Below, piece by piece: positions 13,300 to 25,715 of a DNA stretch of 64,000 nucleotides. A program made the translations under genes and the position numbers. Under the pieces are notes generated by a model. It was given only the letters and a program-made list of their open reading frames with translations. It was not told the DNA's origin and ran no database searches. Source of the stretch: Liolophura sinensis (lineage: Eukaryota; Mollusca; Polyplacophora; Chitonida; Chitonidae); the NCBI RefSeq assembly GCF_032854445.1, contig NC_088303.1, positions 21,023,501 to 21,087,500 on the forward strand, given 5' to 3'. Numbering within the stretch: position 1 is the first letter of the stretch; each line of letters begins with the position of its first letter.

Positions 13300-14230
13300 A
13301 AAATCGACCTAAAAGGTTATCCCAGCACCAAATCCTGCTGAAAACGGCCCTTGGACAAAGTCTACGTAAATACATCCATGAGAAACAATCGACCTAAAAG
13401 TAGTCTTACAATAAAAATATTCCCATAAAAGCCAACCCCATGGCCGAGTCATGCCGAAGACGACCCTGAGGCAAAATCTCAAATTGGACAAAAATTCTAT
13501 ATAAAAGGTTCGGGTCTAAATCCCCCCGAATGTGTCCTTGTGGCAAAATCTAACTTTAAAAGAACAGAATAACAGAACATGTTGTTAAATGCTGTCATAT
13601 CCCTGGCTCTGCACCACGCAGTACAAATCAAGTGCTTTTCTGCGTGGGGCTTTCATCCAAAATAGTTTTGGATAATTACATGTAGGTTTACTAAAACCTA
13701 CTTGCAAAAAACACCTAAGGCACATATTGTCCCCAACACTATAAGTTCAAAAAAGTCCAAATTCCATCTTGCTAATTTACATGTTGTCGCCAACACATTG
13801 TAAAATATTTTCAGAACATTAGGAGTTAAGTTGACAAGGGCTTGTTTCACTGAAATCAAAATCCTATCTTCAGATGTCGATAACTTAGAAAGTAATTCAC
13901 AGAAAGGAAACCTCTGGCACATCTACATATCGTCCTCAGCACATCTGCTAAGTTTCATGAAAATCCGTGGTGAACTTGAGGAGGGTTTATGCTGCCATGT
14001 TAGAAGAGACTAGTAGACAAGCAGACTGGTGGACATATTGACAGAAAAACAGAGAGACAGATAGACAGATGGAGCTGATCGCGACATCCCCCCGCATTAT
14101 TTACGCTTTGTATGGGGCATACAGCGGTCAGATCTACAGAATATGAAACCATAATGTAAAACCCCTTCTTAGCAGGCAGCCCTCGATGAAAATTATACTT
14201 AAAAGACGGCCTTGCGACAAAATCACATAT
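13300..14230. repeat. Degenerate old dispersed repeat
   Basis: Diverged units share motifs such as AATCGACCTAAAAG, GCCGAAGACGACCCTGAGG and GGCAAAATCT. A later part has AGTTTCATGAAAATCCGTGG and GACAGAAAAACAGAGAGACA, a pattern seen in abundant mollusc repeats. Boundaries are indistinct and no coding remains. Confidence 0.5.
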
Positions 14231-14508
14231 TTTCTTCGTATACCAGCCCTCAGCCAAAATGAACGTGCCAGATCAGTACTCTAACGGCCAGTTTCCAAAA
14301 CAACATTTAACATAAACCACCAAGGAACTAAGAATGTAGTTACAGTACGAAATTAATGCGGACTCATACTTCTCATAAGAGAAGTATTCAACAGACTTCA
14401 GTGATGTTGGAAAGACGCAAGAAATGTTGTAGGCGGCTAAAGGAAATCAGTATTTTCCAATCGTGTAAAATGCCAATGGAGGTGGGGGTGGAGGAGGGAG
14501 GGGATAGA

Positions 14509-14525
14509 GGGGGGGGGGGGGGGGG
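14509..14525. repeat. G17 homopolymer in a purine-rich tract
   Basis: Seventeen Gs follow a GGTGGGGGTGGAGGAGGGAG tract (14481-14500). It could form a G-quadruplex, and the exact length is assembly-sensitive. Confidence 0.9.
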
Positions 14526-14800
14526 CGTTTGATGGACGATACTGGACCCTCTAGGTTCTGTACCGCTAACTTGTGAAGTTGAAATCGTAACACAGTACGG
14601 GGATCTGACAAATGCTGCAAGGTGGGTTAGGTGCACACCGTGCAAATATGTTATACATCTTTCGGTACGTTGCTTTCAAAGTAAGGATAATTGAGAATGT
14701 CCAAAGTTTATGTATCCATACTGGTCGTTTAATTCAATGGGATGCGTATATTTGTTGAAATCGTACAGTGTTGACACCGTGCATATATGTAATACCTACC

Positions 14801-15091
14801 GGCTTGCACAGTTAGTAGAGCGTCCGCTTCGAAAGCGGTAGATCCAGGATCAATCCCGGGTCGAGTCACACCTAAGACTTTAAAAGAGGAAGTTGTAACT
14901 TCCTCTTTTGGCGTTCAGCATGAAGGAGGTAGTGCAACGACTGGTTGGCTTGTATCAATGTAATGGCTCGGCAGGGGCGGCTTACTTGCCTTCGGTAAGT
15001 CGTCCCAGTGAAGCAGTAAATAAAAGAGCGGTGGAAATCCGTGCTGCAACAAGGAGGTACATTACATACACCCTAGGGATTCCTTCGTTCC
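14801..15091 (+). mobile_element. SINE family B, 3'-truncated
   Basis: The tRNA-like head is intact: box A TTGCACAGTTAGTAGAGCG, a CCGCT/AGCGG stem and box B GATCAATCCC. The AGAGGAAGTTGTAACTTCC body and AACAAGGAGGTACATTACAT follow. The copy ends at GATTCCTTCG without the CACTCA tail. This is a SINE head, not a host tRNA gene. Confidence 0.9.
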
Positions 15092-15399
15092 TACTGTACT
15101 ATCTGGGCATTTATGGTTTCAATCCAGGGAATATGGATATAGTTGTTTACAGTCTTTTTCATATACGTTTTATTTAAAACTGGCAGATCACCAATATACC
15201 GTCTCGTAAGAATCGAGCTTGATAAAGCTTATTTTTTAATAACTTCTGGATAGAGGAGGAAGTGGGGGTGGGGGGGTGGGGGGCGCATTTGCATCCACCC
15301 ATCGGAATACCTATAAACCGTTGACATACCACCATTAACAAAGCAATAGACGAATATTGTCCCATAGTTTACAACAGAGAAAATTTTTAAAAATATTTC

Positions 15400-17098
15400 C
15401 AAAGAACGACTACAGTTTTGCATTAGTGACCAGTTATTTTTAGAAATACTGCTAATGAAACTAAGAGGAGAATCAATAAAATCAACATCAACAAAACGCA
15501 AGAATGAACAAATTAGAGAAACAGAATTGGAGAAAGAAAATGAACTACTAGAGAAAGAAGTTCAAGGCAATTTTATGAATGTACCTGATTTAAAGCTCGA
15601 CAGAGTGAATAATCTGAAAACAGAATACGAAAAGCTGAGAGGAAAAGAGATTTAAGGTATATTAATCAGATCAAAGGCAAACAAAACTGAATGGGAAAAA
15701 ACCCGACAAAATATTGTTTAGCTCTGGAGAAGAGAAATTATACAAACAAACTGATTTCAAAATTAACACTGGTGATGGAAAAGAAATATATCAAACGACG
15801 GAAATTTTACCGGCACAAAAATATTATTACTCAAATCTGTATAGGAAAACAGGTTAGGAGAGAAATGACCTTAGGGGATTTTTGAAAGATATAAATTAGA
15901 TTGGGTCGAGAAATTAAACATACTTGGCATAAATTTTTCAACGCAGGATTTTAACAACATATGGAAAATAAATTATCTTGCCGGAATAGAAGACTTGAAA
16001 AATTACCTCCAAAGATGGAATCAGGAACCTATCATTACTAGGAAAAATAACAGTTATAAAATCCCTATAAGTTTGTCAAAATTAATTCACTTGTTTCTTT
16101 CCCGCCCAAACCTATATGACAGTACTCTGAAAGAAATAAATGTACTGCTTTATAAATTCATATGGAACGACGATCCCGATAGGATACAAAGATCCATCTT
16201 AAACAGAAACTACGATGAACGTGGACTTCATATGGTAAATTTAATGCCATTTATGCAATCACTAAAAATATCTTGGATGAGAAGATTACTTCTCGTGGAA
16301 CGAAAATGGCAAAGTGCAAGTTTTTCATCAAAATGACGTGGAAAGACTGTCCACTTTAGGTGGCAAATATATTCCCCAAATAACAATAAGAATAGGCAAC
16401 CCTTTCTGGGTAGATACACTAAAGACGTGGGAAGCGTTTACACAAAAATGGATAATAAATGCATCAGAAATATACTTGATGAACACTTATGGTACAGCAC
16501 CTGTTTTCAGGAACCGAGTTTTTTCATTTCCCAGTGATACGTAAATAATATAAGGTTTTTGAGGGACCTAGCAAAACCGGGCGGACATTTGTTGGCATTT
16601 ACCAAGTTTAAACAAAAATTCAAAGTAAGTGGTGCATTCCTAGATTATAATCGGCCTCTTAAAAGTGTTCCAACCGAATGGATTAAACTCATAAACAATG
16701 AAAAAAGGACACCTACTGTCCTTCTTTCCCCAATGCTCTCAGATTATTGGCAAAGCAGAAACGAGGTACAAAAATATTGTATGACCTACTAAGTAACGAT
16801 TCACAGCTTAAGCGAAAAATGGGATAAATCCTTAGGTCTGCAGAGAGAAACAAATTGGTAAAATGTTTTCTAATCTATATATGAGTTCAATCAATATACG
16901 AAGCTGAGAGGTTTTCAATATAAAATTCTACACAGGATAATATCAACAAAATCTTATCTCAGTAAAACAGGACAGAGAACGGACGAAATATGTGATCACT
17001 GCAGACTGGATAAAGATACAATAAAGCACACATTCACTGAATGCCCGGAATCACAAAAGCTTTGGAGCGAGTATAAAAAGTGGTTGTCACAAATATGA
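15400..17098 (+). pseudogene. L1/Tx1-like LINE ORF2 relic lacking the RT core
   Basis: Frames broken by several shifts and stops read in order as parts of a non-LTR retrotransposon ORF2. They are: the endonuclease-RT linker (15440-15655, MKLRGESIKSTSTKRKNEQ...), the LEKRNYTNKLISKL segment (about 15720-15770), FLKDIN (about 15875-15892), then abruptly LDWVEKLNILGINFS (from about 15896). After that come SLSKLIHLFLSRPN (about 16070-16115), the FIWNDDP and GLHMVNLMPFMQSLKISWMR block (16160-16280), HLWYSTCF (about 16480) and RFLRDLAKPGGHLLAF (about 16555). A C-terminal C-X2-C-X8-H-X4-C motif (Cys codons 16991, 17000, 17042; His 17027) follows. The fingers and palm with the catalytic YxDD, normally between the linker and ILGINFS, are absent, so this copy is dead through internal deletion as well as frameshifts. 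Clade assignment is by motif resemblance only. Confidence 0.82.
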
Positions 17099-17289
17099 CA
17101 AAGAATGAAATCAAACATGGAATCTGATTGGTGGAAAAAAAGAAAAAAGAAGAAAAGAGAGAAGAAAGAAAGAAAAAAAATCTTTTGACATACACTCCCC
17201 CTGAATTTGACATAGAATTTTTCACATTACAATCTCGTGGTCTATTCTTTGTTATTATTCTGAACACAACCATATACCGTTGAGCACTA

Positions 17290-18908
17290 CGAATGTTCGG
17301 TGTTTTTGGGCCGCATGGAAGAAAGTCTGAAAGGCTGAACCCCCACACGTCTATACTTAATGTTTTGGGTCGCATGGAAGACAGCCTCAGAGGTTGAACC
17401 TCTATATTTGGCATTTTTGGGTTTCATGGTAGATGGCCACATAGACTGAACCTCCACACGTCTATATTTGGTGTTTTGGTTTCGCATGGTGTTTTGGGTT
17501 CTCATGGTAGATGGCCTCAGAGACTGATCCTCCACACGTCTATATTTGGTGTTTTGGTTTCGCATGGTAGATGGCCACAGAGACTGAACCTCCACAAGTG
17601 TATATTTGGTGTTATGGTTGCGCATGGTAGATGGACCCAGAGAGTCAGCCTCCACACGTTTATATTTGGTGTTTTGGGTTTTGCATGGTAGATGGCCTCA
17701 GAGGTTGAATCTCCACACGTCTATATTTGGTGTTTTGGTTTCGCATGATGTTTTGGGTTCTCATGGAAGATGCCCTCAGAGACTGATCCTCCACATGTCT
17801 ATATTTGATGTTTTGGGTTTCGCATGCTAGATGGTCTCAGAGAGTGAATCTCCACACGTCCATATTTGGTGTTTTGGTTTAGCATGGTAGATGGCCACAG
17901 AGAGTGAGCCTCCACACGTCTATATTTGGTGTTTTGCTGTCGCATGGTAGATGGCCACAGAGATTGAACCTCCGCGCGTCCACATTTGGTGTTTTGGTTT
18001 CGTATGGTAGATGGCCACAGAGAGTGAACCTCCACACGTCTATATTTGGTGTTTTGGTTTAGCATGGTAGATGGCCACAGAGAGTGAACCTCCACACGTC
18101 TATATTTGGTGTTTTGGTTTCGCATGGTAGATGGCCACAGAGAGTGAACTTCCACACGTCTATATTTGGTGTTTTGGTCTCGCATGGTAGATGGCCACAA
18201 AGATTGAACCTCCACGCGTCCATATTTGGTGTTTTGGTTTCGCATGCTATATGGCCTCAGAGACGGAACCTCCACACGTCTATATTTGGTGTTTTGGGTT
18301 TCGCATGGTAGATGGCCACAGAGACAGAACCTCCACACATCTGTATTTGGTGTTTTGGTTTCGCATGGTAGATGGACTCAGAGGTTGAGCCTAAACTCGT
18401 CTGTATTTGGTATTTTGGGGTTCCCATGATAGATGGACAGAGAGTGAACCTCCACACGTCTATATTTGTTGTTTTGCTTTCGCATGGTAGATGGCCTCAG
18501 AGGTTGACCCTCCACACGTCTGTATTTAGTATTTTGGGGTTTGCATGGTAGATGGCTACAGATACTGAAACTTCACTTGTCTATATTTGTTGTTTTGCTT
18601 TCGCATGGTAGATGGACTCAAAGATTGAACCTCAACACGTCTATGTTTGGTGTTTTGGTCTCGCAAGGTAGATGCACTCAGAGGTTGAATCTACACACGT
18701 CCATATTTGGTGTTTTGGTTTAGCATGGTAGATGGCCACAGAGAGTGAGCCTCCACACGTCTATATTTGGTGTTTTGGTTTAGCATGGTAGATAGCCACA
18801 GAGGTTGAACCTACACACGTCCATATTTGGTGTTTTGGTTTCGCATGGCAGATGGCCACAGAGACTGGCCCTCCATATGAATATATTTTGTGTTTTGGGA
18901 TCGCATGG
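17290..18908. repeat. 60-bp minisatellite, about 27 copies
   Basis: The unit starts TCTATATTTGGTGTTTTGGT, continues TTCGCATGGTAGATGGCCAC and ends AGAGAGTGAACCTCCACACG. Copies are mostly 80-95% alike by eye, with occasional 1-bp insertions and a partial unit. As 60 is divisible by 3 and the unit lacks stops in several frames on both strands, long peptide-repeat frames appear; these are artefacts. Confidence 0.96.
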
Positions 18909-19106
18909 TCACTTATAGGACTAGCATCAAGGTGGAACGAAACCGAGCAGAGCCCAGGTAAGACCATCCGCAGGTTACTGCTTTTACCTTCTCACGTACG
19001 ACCGGAGAGGAACTCAGCACACTGATGAGAGGTCCCTGTACTCACATTGATGAGAGGCACCTGGGTCATAGCGCCGCGCTGGCACTCTAACTATCTTGGC
19101 CGGGGA
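18909..19106 (-). mobile_element. SINE family A fragment joined to a minisatellite
   Basis: The body from CACTTATAGGA through CCATCCGCAGG, and most of the head, match family A. The 3' tail is absent: the 60-bp minisatellite (17290-18908) runs straight into the SINE body. Confidence 0.75.
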
Positions 19107-19162
19107 GGTTCTTGGACAGCGACAAAGGGTGAAACTATATTTTTGATGTTTTGGGGTCGTAC

Positions 19163-19181
19163 GGGGGGGGGGGGGGGGGGG
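19163..19181. repeat. G19 homopolymer
   Basis: Nineteen Gs just beyond the SINE fragment at 18909-19106. The length is assembly-sensitive. Confidence 0.9.
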
Positions 19182-19882
19182 CAGCTACAAAATATGCAAC
19201 TACAAACGTCTGTTTCTTGGTTTTAAGTTACATTACAGTACGTGTTGAATTAGGGATTAAGCGGAATTCTAGGAATGACAGATTATTCAGATGTGACCAA
19301 AACTGCAGGGTTTAGCCCAGGAAACCCAATCTCCACTGAGCTAAACAGCATCTATTTCCTATCCCTTTAAGCAAAGAATCCACATTAGTGAAACAGAGCG
19401 ATTTAAAGAAATATGTCAAAAGTTGTACAAGCCATGATATGGCTGAAGTAATGTCAGTGATGATCTAAACCTCAGTAATTCATTCATTCAAAAGTCACAC
19501 AAATTTTTAGTTATGTTAAACATTGTTTTAACACATTAATAAGAGAGAACTCTAAATGTCTGATATGAAAGTGATTGAATCCAACAGCTGATTTAAAACT
19601 TTCTAATCTGAAAACGTGTATTAGCAGTTTGTCAGAGATTAATACGCCGGTGTCCCTTGGATCCAGATCCCTTTGGGTTATTTTCACTACGTTTATAGCT
19701 CGACGTACTTTGAACACTTTGAACAGATATAGCTTTTGTAAGTCATTGTTTGACAAACTAGTTTTTACAAACACAAAGGTTATAACTAATAGTAAAGGTA
19801 AAGTATTCTATTAAACTTACTGTCTGATTTAAAACAGTTTTCAGATGCATGTAGCTAAAGTCGATTGTCGGCACTGTATATA

Positions 19883-19975
19883 AATTAGGCCAATTTTGGA
19901 TACATTAGACCAATTTTTCATACATTACACAAATTCTGCATACATTAGACCAATTTTGCATACATCAGGCCAAAG
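19883..19975. repeat. 20-bp tandem repeat, about 4 copies
   Basis: The unit is CCAATTTTGCATACATTAGA with scattered changes. Confidence 0.85.
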
Positions 19976-21939
19976 ACAGTCATTTATTTGCGTTTTTATT
20001 TGTTTAATGAAGACTTCAATATGCGCCTTGCGAACACAAGTGTGTGACTCTTCCAATCCGCCACACTCCACCACTAACACACACACACCAACGCTTGCAC
20101 GACACAGGTCACTTTACCATGGTAGATGGTTCAGGGTGTGTCCCCAATGGTGGACAACGCAACACGGTCAACACTATTTGCTACATGCATGTACGTCATC
20201 TTGTCTGTCATGAAGTGTATGAGAGGGGAGATAATTACCACCATCCAGTGGACAGAAAGATTTATCGAAAACACAGCGCTGTGTACATAGGCCATTATAG
20301 ATTTGATGCAGTGGCTTCATCCTAGGTTTATGGCCGATCAATAGGATATTCCACAAAAATACCATCCCTGAAATTTTCGTTTTCTTTTCTTGCATATGGA
20401 TGTGTTAAAATAATTCTCTGATCCACGTAAAATATCAGCTCACCCCAAATAACGGTAAGGTGTGTTGGCTAATGTGCTATCTCTAACCAGTTTTAATTGA
20501 AAGAAAAATGCAACGCGGTATGTTTTGTCACTGAATGGATATTGTTATTCTGGTTGGAGAACGTCTTGTTCTGCAGCAACACCAGTGCATGTGCACTGTA
20601 CCGTACATATCCACAGAACGACAACCTGAGCTCTATAAACCAATGTCCCCAAATAATAGGAGTCTCCGCGATGTCACAGTCATTATCTAGGATGCGTTGT
20701 GTTTGACATTTCTTTTTCTTTGTGTTTAAGTGAACGAATGTTATCAAGTCAAAGGCGGGAATTACTTGATTTACTGATGAACATCATAGTCATGGAAATC
20801 TGACGTTACTTCCGTAGTCCCAATCAACAGCTGCTTCAGGTGCCCTTGTGGGTTAGAATTTAAGTTCGATATACATGTGTATATAATCGCATACTCATTT
20901 ATTTACAGTGTATCTGCTTAACTGTTGCTTATCGCCATAGAACAAAAATTTTCTAACGGCGTAAAACAGTAATCAAAGAAATAAATAATTAATAAAAATA
21001 AGTAAATACTTTCACTTTTAGGTTGCCGGTAAGTTTGACAAGTGCAGGAAACCGGAGTGCTCGGTATGAACCACCTATAGACCATTGTCATAACTGCATA
21101 CACATGCAGCATTCTCATATCAGACAACGTAATTACGTTTTCTTACATCTGAAAGTCCTCGTCTCCGCGAAATTTTGGCTTGTTTCCTTGAACTCTATAT
21201 GATTAATATAGCGGTGTCATATGAAATAATTTGCTAACCACGACTGGTTTTCCCAATTACTTGGGGCCTGGCAGGAACTGAGTTTTCTATAAACAGGGAG
21301 ATATTACCTTACAGTTTCTATTCGAACACCGCTTTTCAATACGATCACCTCATTTGTTTGCTCGGTTGCAGACCTTAAATTATAGATCTGGTTAATAATA
21401 AAGCTGATTAATTTGACAAACCATATCCTCACCATGTTGATGATAAGCTTAATACGCAATGCACAACAAAGGCGAGGTGTAAACTTACATTATCAACAGC
21501 TCTTGTTTCTCTCTGACATGGTTAGTTCATCTTTACCACTTGGCATTTTCTCGACTAATGGTATAGTTTAAGGCGCATCGGCTACGACCGGCCTTTCTCC
21601 CAGTATAGTAATTATTAGGTATTTTGTAAGGTCTTTGTTGCCAGTCGCCTAGCCTCATCGCTTGCATACCAGAGAAATCGGGTGGGATTTATGGCCCGTA
21701 AACGCTTCCCGTCTCTTTCCATTCAGAACAGCTGTGTCCATATGGTGTGAGACAAGTTCATTCACATTTGATTAAACCCTAGCCTTGGGGGATAAGCTGA
21801 CACTATTATGCGCAGTGGTATTTCGAAAGTCCTACAAAGTTTTCCACTATGATTCGGCACTTCACCACTGTAATACTACGTTCCACGGGAGAAATCTTCT
21901 TGAACAAATTGTGTGTATAGTATTTATTTTTTTTAAATT

Positions 21940-22073
21940 TTTTTATTTGATTGGTATTTTACGCCATACTTAAGAATATTTCACTTATACAACAGCAGTC
22001 ATCATTATGGTGGGAGGAAACCGGGCAGAGCCCGGGGAAAACCCAGGACCATCGGCAGGCTGCTGAGAGACGT
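21940..22073 (-). mobile_element. SINE family A, 5'-truncated
   Basis: The tail (TTATTTGATTGGTATTTTAC), body and GGGCAGAGCCCGGGG block are present. It stops after GCTGCTGAGAGACG, without the tRNA head. Confidence 0.87.
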
Positions 22074-24446
22074 GTATATTGTATATTGGCCTACAAGAAA
22101 GAGTAGGCTTGCTTTTTGCCAGCACCTCTCCACAGATTGAAAAACACAAATATATTCAATGTGGTTGCAAACATTCTGGGTTCATATTATAGGTTTGATC
22201 TTTCTATTAAACCATGTTGTCACAATTGGTCACAATTGGTGTATTGCATATATACATTTTTTTTTATCTAATTCTGCTTAAGCCAGGGTGCTGGGGGTGG
22301 AGGGGGTGAGAGTGGTGGTGGTCTGCTATAATTGGAACATCCACATGAATATTAACACATGAAGATTAGCCTAACCCTAACTGAGGTCAACTGACAAGAG
22401 GTCAGAGGTCAGATTTTCAGTTACATTGTACATGTTAGCATTTGTCAACTATTACACTGTCGTCGTTGATTTAGACTGTGTGCTGTAGATTTTTTCACGT
22501 ATACGATGACGCTGAGTCTTATGTGTGGTTGTTAACAAAATGATCGGCGTAAACCACTGAACTTTGGCAAGTAACTGTTTCCTTTGTACATCCAGGATTA
22601 AAACCCATACCTCGTGTGTCCTAGGTGATCGCTCGGTTATCTTCCTAGTTATCTCGTGCGACTGGACGATAAAAAGTGCTTGTCTTCAGTAGAATATTAA
22701 TAAACCAAGATTCAAGGAAACTTCACCACTTCAAGGAAAAACAAAAAATAATTTTCTATCGAATTCCAGAATGACCTTAGTTTGGCTCTGTTTCTTCTCT
22801 AATGAGTGGTGTGTGTGTGTTAAATATAAACTGTTCTATATCTTGCAGTTAACGAACTATGATTTTGAAAAGTGAATTATGAACGGATGCTTACCCTGCA
22901 AAAAACAAGTAACCATACACTGTTATAACAGACATTCAGTAATGGTAATTGCCATAATGTCCGATCTGAAATTTTAGCCATGATTTGCCAACAGTCAGAT
23001 TTGACATGTGAAAATAACCCCTTAAGTTCATTATCTCGACGCATGTATAGTTGATATCTGAATTGCTGGATTTGGGAGGCAGTGGGATTGATAGGCATTC
23101 ACAGAAATCATGTAGGTTTTAACCTAGGGCTTGGGCTGAATTTTAAGCAGTGTGATAATACAGGCATATTATTCCAACAGATTCAGGATTTCATTTAGAA
23201 ATGGCAGTCTCTCTAACAAATGGTATAGAGTACGAACAATGCGAAATTCTTTTGTTCAAAGTCTCTGCGGTGACAAAAGTGTTACCTCCAACAAAACAAA
23301 AAAAACGTGCTAATCTCCAAAAATGCGTTAATGTACATGGCGACCAACGCGAAATGAATTCCTAAAATTTACGAGCCCGTTTGTGTCATCTTGTTTAGTG
23401 CAAGTGAGACCGATGTCACACGTTCAATATTTGGCATATACCTCATTTCCGTTAATATAAAATGACATATTTAATAATTAATACGACAAGGGAGACATTT
23501 CATACACCATTCAGACAGAAAGCCTGATAATTTTATGTAATGGAAAATGTCATGTAGCTTAAGATGGATGTAAATGGACGTAAAGCAACGGACAAAGGGA
23601 AAAGAACGAACGCAGTCCAGAGATGGACTTAAAGATCGAAATAGGAAAGGTTTGAAATAAGGCAAATTGTACTAATATGTCTTATCGTCAACAGTCTCTG
23701 TAATTGGGAAACAACCAGTGCTGATTATGCTGTATTATCACATGAAAGTATCAACATGTTTCGCATATGTCAATGATCTTATACTGCCTGTTGTCTTAAG
23801 AATTACCTTTCGCGCCCTGAAGCAGTGGCGATACTGTTACCATTTATATCTGTTAAACGTGATCAAAAATGTGAAAAGAAAATTAACATAGATTCCATAT
23901 CACAGTGAAAAAAAATATAATTCTGGAACTCTCAATACTTAATTGTAAAATGGCTAGGCTGTGTACGCCCTTTGCCTAAAAACGTTCACACAGCTGTGAG
24001 GGGAAACATGACAGTGCTCAAGAGCTTATCAGGCGCCACTGCGTAAACCTCGACGTCGGGATTGAGACAAGGCCCAAACACACCCGAGTCATATCAAAAA
24101 CCAAAATGGTACTTGTTGCTGCCTTGCTTGAGATGTTAGAGCAATGACAGGACTGGTTGGCCTGGTGTCAGAAAAATATGACTGGGTGGGTTGTCATGTC
24201 TGGTGTCTTGGGCATGATACTTCAGTGGCAGCAACACTTGGTCTCGACCTATCACAAGGGAACACAGTATATGTACACACACCTAATGACTTCTAGTCGT
24301 CATACATCTTAAGAAATGATAAGTACGACGTAAAAAACCCAAGCGTACATATCTTCCATAGGAGGCACAACTGCGTATACCAGGTATCGGTCACTTACTG
24401 TCTTCATGTGTTTCTTAAGTATCGAAAACTGTAGAGGCAAACCTAT

Positions 24447-24980
24447 GTTTTTGTCAGGTAGGGGTAACTGGAGTGATATGACCCACGTATTTGTCAGGTA
24501 TGGGTAGCTGGAGTGACATGACCCACGTGTTTGTCAGGTATGGGTAACTGGAGTGACATGACCCACGTGTTTGTCAGGTATGGGTAACTGGAGTGACATG
24601 ACCCACGTGTTTGTCAGGTATGGGTAAATGGAGTGATATGGCCCACGTGTTTGTCAGGTATAGGTAGCTGGAGTGACATGACCCACGTGTTTGTCAGGTA
24701 TGGGTAAGTGGAGTGACATGACCCACGTGTTTGGCAGGTATGGGTAACGGGAATGACATGACTCACGTGTTTGTCAGGTATGGGTAACTGGAGTGATATG
24801 ACCCACGTGTTTGTCAGGTATGGGTAACTGGAGTGATATGGCCCACGTGTTTATCAGGTATGGGTAGCTGGAGTGACATGACCCACATGTTTATCAGGTA
24901 TGGGTAACTGGAGTGACATGACCCACGTATTTGTCAGGTATGGGTAACTGGAGTGACATGACCCACGTGTTTGTCAGGTA
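24447..24980. repeat. 40-bp minisatellite with an E-box in most units
   Basis: The unit is ACCCACGTGTTTGTCAGGTA plus TGGGTAACTGGAGTGACATG, about 13 copies in strict 40-bp register. Ten units carry CACGTG, from 24524 to 24964. Confidence 0.96.
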
Positions 24981-25399
24981 TCCGCACGGTACTAGGTAGG
25001 CCGATAGACTCTGTCTAGGTGTTAATGCCGGGGGAACCCATAAGACAGTACGGCCAGTTTTCATCAAGTGTTCAGATCTTCGCATCCATAATGTTGGAAA
25101 AAATGCTGGAAAAATCTGGAAGATTTCTCCAAGTAGGCTATCATTGAAGTATAGAAAGTAACATTGTGCAAGGCCATTAAGACGCCAGCATGGGTATTGC
25201 AGCTACCCGTGTACATTTAGATATTAAGTCACTGAGAAAGCTAATCACAGCTGTAGATCCCACATACCACTACCATCATCTTTTTCGTGAGTCGAGAACG
25301 ATCTTCAATTTTCCGAAATCGTCATCCTCGTAAAAGCAATACAAGAAGGATTCGAGAGAATAACATTTTACGCAGAATCAGTTTGATGATCAGGGGTGT

Positions 25400-25715
25400 T
25401 GAATTTAGCTCAGTGAGTGGAGTGCACGTCACTTAACCACGAGGGACACGAGGTGTGATGTCAATCCCGGCCATGGACAGCAAATTTGTGGATTCCCACC
25501 TTTGTGACAACAAACTGTCTTTGGTGGTCGTAAGGCTGTTAATCTACTTGTCTTCCACCAATATGATGTACAAGTCTACAGGCTTATGTTACACGTGGGG
25601 AGGTCCGCCAGTCACTTGACAAAGGTTCGTGGTTGAACCCCATCATTGCAGTTTTCATCCACTATTATTGTTATCGTCTCAGTGAAAAATTCTTCAGCAT
25701 TCTGGTTGCCGACGC
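25400..25715 (+). mobile_element. tRNA-derived SINE family C
   Basis: Box A is TTAGCTCAGTGAGTGGAGTG and box B GATGTCAATCCC, followed by GGATTCCCACC. The decayed 3' end (TCAGTGAAAAATTCTTCAGC) resembles the tail shared with other families. Confidence 0.7.

Larger units (their letters stand above)
19182..24446. other. Intergenic, no gene recognised
   Basis: Unique AT-rich DNA with a 20-bp tandem repeat (19883-19975) and a SINE (21940-22073). An open frame around 20120-20325 on + has no motif or splice context and is left uncalled. Confidence 0.45.

Noticed and set aside
14801-14875. tRNA gene
   Set aside because: Box A and B are present, but the sequence continues into a SINE body seen at two other loci and the acceptor stem is not tRNA-like.
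17799-18338. 179-codon minus frame of 20-residue repeats, and matching + frames
   Set aside because: Produced by a stop-free 60-bp minisatellite; several frames on both strands are open equally and there is no splice or start context.
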